DNA of 12,834 nucleotides from contig JARBUQ010000056.1 of NCBI GenBank assembly GCA_029239545.1, positions 1-12,834 on the forward strand. The letters are read 5' to 3'. This stretch comes from Paenibacillus sp. GTDB taxonomy: Bacteria; Bacillota; Bacilli; Paenibacillales; NBRC-103111. This document shows, in pieces, positions 6,899 to 12,834 of the stretch. How positions within the stretch are numbered: the first letter of the stretch is position 1; each line of letters starts with the position of its first letter. The position numbers were made by a program, and so were the translations under genes. The notes beneath the pieces were generated by a model, which did no database searches, was not told the DNA's origin, and was given only the letters and a program-made list of their open reading frames with translations.

Positions 6899-8734
6899 AT
6901 GAGTAATGGACAAATCCCTGAGGAAGTCATCGAGGCTGTCCTAAAACACCACGACATCGTAGACGTTATTGGCAAATATGTTCACCTGTCCAAACAGGGC
7001 CGCAACATGAAAGGTTTATGCCCCTTTCACTCGGAGAAATCGCCTTCGTTCACCGTCCATCCAGAGAAGCAGATATTCAAATGCTTTGGATGTGGTACAG
7101 GTGGGAATGCAATCACGTTTCTGCGGGACATTGAAGGCTATTCATTCTCAGAAGCGGTTCGACATCTTGCCGAGGAAGCTGGAATCCCATTTGGGTGGCA
7201 GGAAGCAACACCAGAGCAGACAGAGAAGCAACTCGAGCGTGATCATCTGCTTAAGGCACATGAGTTCACCGCTATGTTATACCATTACATTCTGAATAAC
7301 ACAGAGCAAGGAAAGAATGCAGTCCAGTATTTGAAGTCAAGAGGCTTCACGGATAGTTTGATCGAGACCTTTCAGATCGGCTATGCTCCCGCTAGGTGGG
7401 ACACTCTCGTAATCCAATTGCAGAAGCGGGAGTTCAATATGCCGCTAATGGAAGCGGGGGGATTGTTATCAGCCAAGTCTTCGGGAGATGGATACATCGA
7501 CAAATTCCGTGATCGCATTATGTTCCCGCTTCGTGATACGAAGGGAAAAGTAATTGCCTTCGCAGGAAGGACGCTCGGAAGCGAGCAGCCGAAGTACTTG
7601 AATAGTCAGGAGACTGTATTATTCCGTAAGAGCCGCATTCTTTACAACTTTCATCAAGCGAGGCAGGCGATCAAGAAAGAATCCTCGGCTGTAGTGTTTG
7701 AAGGATATGCAGACGTGATCAAGGCCTGGTCGGCAGGTGTCCATAACAGTGTCGGTACAATGGGTACCGCATTGACAGAGGAGCATGCCAGGTTGATCCG
7801 GTTATCAGCCGAAGAAGTGATATTATGCTTCGACGGGGATGAGGCGGGCCAATCTGCATCGTACAAGAGCTTGAGTATATTGCAAAAGGCCGGACTGAAT
7901 GTAAAGGTTGCTGTTGTTCCAGATCGGTTAGATCCCGATGAATACATCACGAATTTCGGCGCAAATCGCTTCCAGCGAGACATAATCGAAGGAGCATTAC
8001 CTGCAGTGAAATTCAGACTTCATCATTTGCGACGCAACTTCAACTTCCAGGAAGGCGATGCCAAGCTTAGGTATGTACGAACAGCCATTCGCGAGGTGAT
8101 AGCAGATCTTCCTTCGCCTACAGAAAGGGAACATTACTTGAAGGATTTGTCGAACGAGCATCAGCTAAGCCTCGAATCGATCAAACAAGAAACGAATCAG
8201 ATTCGCCAGGAGTTGCAAAAAAAGCGGCAAACTGGGGATAATAACGAAAATTCGTGGAATAATGTTAGGAATGACGGGGGAGCAGGCGTTCCTCAACCGA
8301 TAACTACTTCTAAGAGCGACAAAGCAGAATCGGATTTGTTAACGGCAATGATGCATGATAAGGATGTAGCAGCCTTTGTCCAGGACAAATTGGGAGATGC
8401 TTTTAATACTGAAGCTCACGCAGCGTTAGCTGCTTATTTATATGCCTATTATGCGCAAGGGTTTGAGCCCGACGCGAGCCGCTTCATAAGCTCGCTGCAG
8501 GACGAACGGCTGGAGAGAGTCGCAAGTTCAATTCTGATGCCTGATTTCGTTAAAGGAGTTAACGCTCAGGTAATAGATGATTGCATCCAGGTTGTCAAAG
8601 CCGTACCAAAGCTAAAGGCGATCGAGCAAATGGAGCAGGAACGAATTCGTGTGGAGCGTGAAGGCGACTTCATGCAGGCTGCACAAATCGGATTACAGAT
8701 TATTACCCTAAAAAATCAACTGAAAGGCTTGTAG
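6899..8734 (+). CDS. dnaG: DNA primase DnaG
   Basis: Synthesises RNA primers at the replication fork and docks on the replicative helicase. The 611-residue protein has all three parts. The N-terminal CHC2 zinc-binding domain has ligands Cys41, His44, Cys62 and Cys65. The TOPRIM catalytic core has Glu268 in FEGYADV, Asp312 and Asp314 in FDGDEAG, and DPDEY at 345-349. After a polar linker rich in Asn, Gln and Gly (~440-472) comes a C-terminal helicase-binding domain (~475-611). The start at ATG 6899 is preferred because AGAAGGTGA (6885-6893) sits 5-6 nt before it; a GTG at 6890 lies inside that site. It is followed after 61 nt by sigA, the classic macromolecular-synthesis arrangement. Confidence 0.97.
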   Translation: MSNGQIPEEVIEAVLKHHDIVDVIGKYVHLSKQGRNMKGLCPFHSEKSPSFTVHPEKQIFKCFGCGTGGNAITFLRDIEGYSFSEAVRHLAEEAGIPFGWQEATPEQTEKQLERDHLLKAHEFTAMLYHYILNNTEQGKNAVQYLKSRGFTDSLIETFQIGYAPARWDTLVIQLQKREFNMPLMEAGGLLSAKSSGDGYIDKFRDRIMFPLRDTKGKVIAFAGRTLGSEQPKYLNSQETVLFRKSRILYNFHQARQAIKKESSAVVFEGYADVIKAWSAGVHNSVGTMGTALTEEHARLIRLSAEEVILCFDGDEAGQSASYKSLSILQKAGLNVKVAVVPDRLDPDEYITNFGANRFQRDIIEGALPAVKFRLHHLRRNFNFQEGDAKLRYVRTAIREVIADLPSPTEREHYLKDLSNEHQLSLESIKQETNQIRQELQKKRQTGDNNENSWNNVRNDGGAGVPQPITTSKSDKAESDLLTAMMHDKDVAAFVQDKLGDAFNTEAHAALAAYLYAYYAQGFEPDASRFISSLQDERLERVASSILMPDFVKGVNAQVIDDCIQVVKAVPKLKAIEQMEQERIRVEREGDFMQAAQIGLQIITLKNQLKGL

Positions 8735-8795
8735 CCTGATCTTACCACCCGGGGGGGTTGTAGAGGTTGAAGATTTAGGGAGGAGGGAGCTTCGA

Positions 8796-9911
8796 ATGGC
8801 GAACGATCAACATACTGGATTAGAGACAGAATTGACACTTGATCAGGTCAAGGAACAGCTTATTGAACAAGGGAAGAAACGCTCTTCGTTAACTTATAAG
8901 GATATTATGGAGAAGATGGCTCCATTTGACCAGGATGCAGAGCAGATGGATGAATTTTTCGAACATCTGTCGGAGCTCGGGATCGATGTAGGTAACGAGG
9001 CCGAAGATGAGATGGCCCCTAATCAAGAAGACGAACATGATGAATTTCATCTGGACGACGATCTTTCGTTGCCGCCTGGCATTAAGATTAATGATCCGGT
9101 GCGCATGTATTTGAAAGAAATCGGTCGGGTTCCCCTTTTGTCAGCAGACGATGAGATTGATCTGGCCAAGCGTATCGAAAAAGGCGATGAAGAAGCTAAG
9201 AGGAGATTGGCGGAAGCGAATCTGCGGCTCGTAGTTAGTATCGCCAAACGCTATGTAGGTCGGGGAATGCTCTTTTTGGACTTGATTCAAGAAGGTAATA
9301 TGGGGCTTATTAAAGCCGTTGAGAAATTCGATTTCACGAAGGGCTTCAAATTCAGTACTTATGCGACATGGTGGATTCGACAAGCGATCACTCGTGCGAT
9401 TGCCGACCAGGCACGCACAATTCGTATCCCGGTTCATATGGTGGAAACGATTAATAAGCTGATCCGGGTTTCTCGTCAGCTGCTGCAGGAATTAGGTCGT
9501 GAACCGACACCGGAAGAAATTGCTAAGGAAATGGATTTAAGCACCGAGAAGGTCAGAGAGATTATGAAGATCGCTCAGGAGCCGGTTTCGTTAGAAACTC
9601 CAATCGGGGAAGAAGATGATTCTCACCTTGGAGACTTCATCGAGGACCAGGAAGCATTAGCGCCTGCGGACGCTGCTGCCTATGAATTGCTGAAGGAACA
9701 GCTGGAGGACGTATTGGATACGTTGACCGAGCGGGAAGAAAATGTGCTGAGACTGCGTTTTGGCTTGGACGATGGCCGTACTCGGACACTTGAGGAAGTG
9801 GGCAAAGTATTCGGTGTTACGCGTGAGCGGATCCGCCAAATCGAAGCCAAAGCACTTCGCAAGCTGAGACACCCTAGCCGCAGCAAACGTCTGAAGGACT
9901 TCTTGGAATAA
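8796..9911 (+). CDS. sigA: RNA polymerase primary sigma factor SigA (RpoD)
   Basis: Housekeeping sigma-70 that directs RNA polymerase to -35/-10 promoters such as those seen in this window. The 371 residues equal the length of B. subtilis SigA. Region 1.1 covers ~1-90 and is acidic (EDEHDEFHLDDD at 78-89). Region 1.2 begins at PVRMYLKEIGR (101-111). Region 2 contains the core-binding DLIQEGNMGLIKAVEKFD (162-179) and the -10 recognition and melting segment FKFSTYATWWIRQAITRA (184-201). Region 3 follows from ~213. Region 4.2 is the helix-turn-helix TLEEVGKVFGVTRERIRQIE (331-350). The ribosome binding site GGGAGGAGGG (8778-8787) is very strong, 8 nt before the ATG. Confidence 0.98.
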   Translation: MANDQHTGLETELTLDQVKEQLIEQGKKRSSLTYKDIMEKMAPFDQDAEQMDEFFEHLSELGIDVGNEAEDEMAPNQEDEHDEFHLDDDLSLPPGIKINDPVRMYLKEIGRVPLLSADDEIDLAKRIEKGDEEAKRRLAEANLRLVVSIAKRYVGRGMLFLDLIQEGNMGLIKAVEKFDFTKGFKFSTYATWWIRQAITRAIADQARTIRIPVHMVETINKLIRVSRQLLQELGREPTPEEIAKEMDLSTEKVREIMKIAQEPVSLETPIGEEDDSHLGDFIEDQEALAPADAAAYELLKEQLEDVLDTLTEREENVLRLRFGLDDGRTRTLEEVGKVFGVTRERIRQIEAKALRKLRHPSRSKRLKDFLE

Positions 9912-9927
9912 CCATAATCAAATGTTG

Positions 9928-9961
9928 AGACCTTTCTGCTTGCAGTAAGGTCTTCATTTTT
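9928..9961 (+). terminator. Rho-independent terminator after sigA
   Basis: AGACCTT (9928-9934) pairs with AAGGTCT (9947-9953). An inner CTG/CAG helix (9936-9938 with 9943-9945) is capped by CTTG, and a T-rich tail TTCATTTTT follows. It starts 16 nt after the sigA stop and should end the dnaG-sigA transcript. Confidence 0.85.
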
Positions 9962-9999
9962 ACCTTATTCGCTGTGCATATCTGGGAGGAAATCGGAAC

Positions 10000-10830
10000 A
10001 TGGATTCGGAGAAACGCAAGCTAATCGTTCGAGAGATTGAACATTGGCGAAGAAGCAAGCTTCTACCTGAGCATTATTGCGACTTTTTGCTAAATCTGTA
10101 TATGGATGAAACGATAGAACGTGAGAAAAAAGTAGGAGGAGTATCCGTTCAAGCGATTCAAAATAGCAGATGGTACGTATGGCTCCTAATCTTTGGATCG
10201 ATTACCGCTTTTTGTTTTCTTGCCCTTCATTTTAACTCTTTTCCAATTCCATTGCAAATTGCGCTGCTTGGGGTTGCGGTGTTAGGTTGTTACGCGTTTG
10301 GCTTGGGTGTAAGGAGAAAGCAGCCTTTGTTAGCACACATGCTTGTCGGTCTTGGATCGGTAGCTCTGCTCGGAGCGGGTGTGTTGCTTATGGAGCTGTA
10401 TGGAGGTCAAGAGGATGCAGTGCTGCTTATGGCTTATGTATCTTTTTGCAGCTTAATGTGGATTGTTATTGGTGGGGTTGGAAAAATGAATCTTTTCCAA
10501 TTCTGTGGTTGGGTCGGGCTGCTGTTAGTGTATGCTTATTTGCTGCAAACCCGTGGACTTGCTCCTACATGGCTGAATGCCCAGCTTAGCTGGCTGCCTT
10601 TCTGTGTACTGTTTGGATGGTTAGGATGGTTGCTGCAGCGTAGGAAGATTTCATCGGGTGCAGTGATGTTAGTAATAAGCTTTATATTGTTGTTAATGCC
10701 TGAGATTTATGGATTTTACAGAGCAGGGTCGATTGATCCGTGGTTCCAAGGCTCCTTGTTTGTCAAGCTGGTGACAGCAGGAATTATTTTATTTGGCACA
10801 AGAAAAAAATGGATAGAGTGGGTTGCTTAA
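10000..10830 (+). CDS. Uncharacterised multi-pass membrane protein (DUF2157-like N-terminus)
   Basis: I do not recognise a characterised family. The 276-residue protein has a soluble, charged N-terminal ~55 residues (EIEHWRRSKLLPEHYCDFLL at 12-31) that recalls the short helical head of DUF2157-type proteins. It is followed by about eight hydrophobic helices (~58-79, 82-104, 109-131, 139-160, 165-183, 196-212, 219-240 and 250-267) and a positively charged C-terminus (TRKKWIEW). There is no signal-peptide cleavage pattern and no obvious catalytic motif. The start has a strong ribosome binding site, GGGAGGAAA (9984-9992). It follows the sigA terminator, so it needs read-through or a promoter I could not identify in 9962-9999. 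It ends 1 nt before the preferred trmK ATG, which suggests co-transcription with trmK. In B. subtilis cccA (cytochrome c550) occupies this interval, but no CxxCH heme motif is present here. Confidence 0.8.
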   Translation: MDSEKRKLIVREIEHWRRSKLLPEHYCDFLLNLYMDETIEREKKVGGVSVQAIQNSRWYVWLLIFGSITAFCFLALHFNSFPIPLQIALLGVAVLGCYAFGLGVRRKQPLLAHMLVGLGSVALLGAGVLLMELYGGQEDAVLLMAYVSFCSLMWIVIGGVGKMNLFQFCGWVGLLLVYAYLLQTRGLAPTWLNAQLSWLPFCVLFGWLGWLLQRRKISSGAVMLVISFILLLMPEIYGFYRAGSIDPWFQGSLFVKLVTAGIILFGTRKKWIEWVA

Positions 10831-10831
10831 A

Positions 10832-11599
10832 ATGGTTAAATTATCAAATCGACTACAAGCTATTGCGCATCAAGTACCGAAGGGAAGCCGACTGGCGGAT
10901 ATCGGTTCTGATCATGCGCTTTTGCCGGTTTATCTGGTACAGCAAGGAATCGTGCCTTATGCTATTGCAGGAGAAGTTAATCCAGGACCCTATGAGGCGG
11001 CTGGCAGGCAGGTCAAGGAAGCGGATCTGGCACGGCAGGTTCATGTGCGGCTTGGCAATGGCCTGGAAGTAATTGAAGCGGGCGAAGTGGAAGCTATTAC
11101 AATAGCCGGTATGGGTGGAGCTTTAATCGTTCAGATCCTGGAGCAGGGCAAACAGAAGCTAGCACAAGCACATACGCTGATTCTTCAACCTAATGTGGGA
11201 GAGGATCAAGTACGACGATGGTTAGCGGTGAATGGTTGGTTGTTGACGAGGGAGCAAATTCTCGAGGAAGACGGCAAATATTATGAAATATTGACAGCTG
11301 TTCACGGGGCAGAAGGCTGGAGTTCAGAATCGGCAGAGGCTCTTTACGAAGCGCGTAATTTGGACTGTGGCTTGCATGTTGAAGCAGATATGTTTTACCG
11401 AATGGGGCCTTACTTGCTGCAACAGCCTAATCAAGCATTCTATGACAAATGGCAATCTGAGCTTGCCAAGTCTAACGTTGTTTCCCGCGAAATGGCCAGA
11501 TCGGACTCTGATTCTGCCAGGCAGCGAAGAGAGGCATTGTTAGAGGAGATATCCAAGACCGAGGAGGTGTTGGCATGCTTGCGCACGGGCAAACAGTAA
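10832..11599 (+). CDS. trmK: tRNA (adenine22-N1)-methyltransferase TrmK
   Basis: SAM-dependent enzyme that methylates N1 of A22 in the D-arm of tRNA, found mainly in Gram-positive bacteria (B. subtilis YqfN). The 255 residues cover a Rossmann methyltransferase fold with motif I ADIGSDHALLP (22-32), AIAGEV (44-49), the catalytic-loop segment AITIAGMGGALI (88-99), and LILQPN (116-121). A C-terminal helical coiled-coil-like region (~203-250) completes the family layout. An ATG at 10832 lies 10 nt after GAGTGGG (10816-10822). A TTG at 10823 in frame, overlapping the previous stop, is a less likely start. Its last 25 nt overlap nif3 in a different frame, so the two are probably translated together. 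Confidence 0.95.
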   Translation: MVKLSNRLQAIAHQVPKGSRLADIGSDHALLPVYLVQQGIVPYAIAGEVNPGPYEAAGRQVKEADLARQVHVRLGNGLEVIEAGEVEAITIAGMGGALIVQILEQGKQKLAQAHTLILQPNVGEDQVRRWLAVNGWLLTREQILEEDGKYYEILTAVHGAEGWSSESAEALYEARNLDCGLHVEADMFYRMGPYLLQQPNQAFYDKWQSELAKSNVVSREMARSDSDSARQRREALLEEISKTEEVLACLRTGKQ

Positions 11600-12690
11600 T
11601 TCAACTGTTCGAACGGATGGTACCGAAACATCTGGCTATGCCTGACGACAAAATCGGGCTGCAATTAGGAACGCTGCAGAAGACCATAAATACATTGCTG
11701 GTGGCGCTGGATGTAACGGATGAGGTTGTGAACGAAGCTATTGGCTTAGGGGCGAACCTCATTATCGCTCATCATGCGATTATTTATCGACCACTCTCCA
11801 ATCTGCAGACAGACAGCCCGACTGGGCGTTTGTATGAGAAATTGATCAAGCACGACATAGCCGTTTACATCGCTCATACGAACTATGATATTGCTGAAGG
11901 CGGCATGAATGATCTTATGGCGGAGTCGCTCGGACTGGCGGTGACCGCTCACTTGGAAACGATCCATAATGAGCCGTTGAAGAAGCTTGTCGTATACGTT
12001 CCCACAACCCACCAAGAAGCTGTGAGAACTGCTATATTCAATGCAGGTGCCGGGGATATAGGCAATTACAGTCATTGCAGCTTTAGTCTGGAAGGAAAAG
12101 GGACTTTTCTGCCTGGCGAGGGAACGAATGCTTATATAGGACAAGTCGGCAAGCTTGAGCAGGTGGATGAGGCAAGAATAGAGACCATTGTTCCGCAATC
12201 CATTGAACGCCAGGTCATTCAGTCTATGCTGAAGGCCCATCCTTACGAGGAGGCTGCCTACGATCTCTATACTTTGAATTTAAAGGGCAAATCCTTCGGC
12301 TTGGGTCGTATAGGTCGGTTGCCCGCTCCGGAGTCTCTGACATCTCTTGTCGAACGCGTCAAAAAAGCGTTTGATGTTCCATTCGTGAGGGTCGTAGGGG
12401 ACCCGAATCGGGAAATTCGCAAGGTTGCTGTACTGGGCGGCGCGGGCAGCCGGTATGTGCGTCATGCCCAATTTGCTGGGGCGGACGTACTGGTCACAGG
12501 CGATATTGATTACCATACCGCTCACGATGCGTTAGCTGCCGGAATAGCGATCATTGATGCCGGACATAACGCGGAGAAAATAATGAAAGCCAGTGTGGCG
12601 CACAGATTGCAGCAAGCATTGGAAAAGAATAAATACACCACAAAGGCGGTTGCGTCATTGATTAACACGGAACCATTCCGGTTCGAGTGA
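11575..12690 (+). CDS. yqfO: Nif3-like dinuclear metal-center hexameric protein (YqfO), long form
   Basis: NIF3/DUF34 family, often annotated as GTP cyclohydrolase I type 2; the physiological reaction is not firmly established. Metal-ligand motifs are split as usual: AHHAI with His66/His67, HTNYD with His101 and Asp105, GDIDYHTAHD (309-318), and DAGHNAEK with His331 and Glu334. The 371 residues make it the long form, in which a PII/CutA-like domain is inserted between the halves. That insert runs ~135-235 and includes KLVVYVP (137-143) and HPYEEAAYDLY (222-232). The ATG at 11575 has GGAGGTG (11563-11569) just before it, inside the end of trmK. It is followed after 27 nt by the rnpB promoter. 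Confidence 0.94.
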   Translation: MLAHGQTVIQLFERMVPKHLAMPDDKIGLQLGTLQKTINTLLVALDVTDEVVNEAIGLGANLIIAHHAIIYRPLSNLQTDSPTGRLYEKLIKHDIAVYIAHTNYDIAEGGMNDLMAESLGLAVTAHLETIHNEPLKKLVVYVPTTHQEAVRTAIFNAGAGDIGNYSHCSFSLEGKGTFLPGEGTNAYIGQVGKLEQVDEARIETIVPQSIERQVIQSMLKAHPYEEAAYDLYTLNLKGKSFGLGRIGRLPAPESLTSLVERVKKAFDVPFVRVVGDPNREIRKVAVLGGAGSRYVRHAQFAGADVLVTGDIDYHTAHDALAAGIAIIDAGHNAEKIMKASVAHRLQQALEKNKYTTKAVASLINTEPFRFE

Positions 12691-12717
12691 GTATAGTTAA
12701 CTGGAAGAGATACATAG

Positions 12718-12746
12718 TTGCATGTAAGAGCAAGCTCAGGTATACT
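12718..12746 (+). promoter_or_regulatory. Sigma-A promoter of rnpB
   Basis: TTGCAT (12718-12723), a 17-nt spacer and TATACT (12741-12746). This places the start at about 12753, directly ahead of the RNase P RNA homology, as expected for an independently transcribed RNA gene. Confidence 0.72.
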
Positions 12747-12753
12747 AGCAAAT

Positions 12754-12834
12754 AGAATTCGGAAAGCTTGACAGACAATCGCCGGTGCTTAGCACGGGAG
12801 GAAAGTCCGGGCTCCACAGGGCAGGATGCTGGAT
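12754..12834 (+). ncRNA. rnpB: RNase P RNA (rnpB), 5' part only, cut by the window end; type A-like
   Basis: Catalytic RNA of RNase P, which removes 5' leaders from pre-tRNAs. The universal P4 strand GAGGAAAGTCC is at 12798-12808. It is followed by GGGCTCC (12809-12815) and AGGGCAGG (12818-12825). The run GACAGACAATCGCC (12770-12783) fits the P1/P2 strands. A short P3 hairpin is formed by GTGC (12785-12788) and GCAC (12792-12795) with a TTA loop. Roughly the first fifth of a ~350-400-nt RNA is present. The GGGCTCC-ACAGGGCAGG segment matches type A RNAs (E. coli has CCGGGCTCCATAGGGCAGG) rather than the B. subtilis type B (CCATGCTCGCACGG). The 5' end is estimated from the promoter. Confidence 0.92.

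Noticed and set aside
10000..10830. Cytochrome c550 (cccA), expected here from B. subtilis gene order
   Set aside because: The protein is multi-pass and has no CxxCH heme-binding motif.

Overview
The window looks like chromosomal housekeeping DNA from a Gram-positive Bacilli, most likely Paenibacillus or a close relative such as Cohnella. The basis is gene order: pgpH-ybeY-dgkA-cdd-era-yqzL-recO, then ppsR-yaiI/yqxD-dnaG-sigA, then trmK-nif3. This follows the Bacillus subtilis yqfF-to-sigA-to-yqfO region closely. The primary sigma factor is 371 residues, a class-typical length. Every gene is on the + strand. I see no IS element, prophage, CRISPR array, tRNA or toxin module.

Bases 1-4304 hold a tight gene string. 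It contains the 3' three quarters of a membrane HD phosphohydrolase (pgpH, c-di-AMP breakdown), the rRNA-maturation endonuclease ybeY, a lipid kinase dgkA with a C-terminal membrane extension, cytidine deaminase cdd, and the ribosome-assembly GTPase era. Three of the four junctions are 4-nt start/stop overlaps, so translational coupling is likely. After a 129-nt gap come the tiny yqzL and the recombination protein recO.

Bases 5348-5488 are a regulatory gap. A near-consensus sigma-A promoter is followed about 15 nt after its expected start by an intrinsic terminator, and then by ppsR with its own strong ribosome binding site. The glyQ/glyS and ccpN genes that sit here in B. subtilis are absent. 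ppsR, yaiI/yqxD, dnaG and sigA follow. A perfect -10 box precedes yaiI/yqxD, and a good terminator closes sigA.

Bases 10000-12690 hold an uncharacterised eight-helix membrane protein, the tRNA m1A22 methyltransferase trmK and a Nif3-family protein. They are nearly contiguous or overlapping. At the right edge a sigma-A promoter drives the first ~80 nt of RNase P RNA (rnpB), cut by the window end. The visible part of that RNA resembles the ancestral type A rather than the B. subtilis type B.

Functionally the region gathers core information processing (primase, sigma-A, RecO, Era, YbeY, TrmK, RNase P) with nucleotide-signal and envelope-lipid maintenance. I do not see a clear undescribed system. 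The most unusual points are the acidic insertion in YbeY, the DgkA extension, the ppsR leader and the RNase P RNA type.
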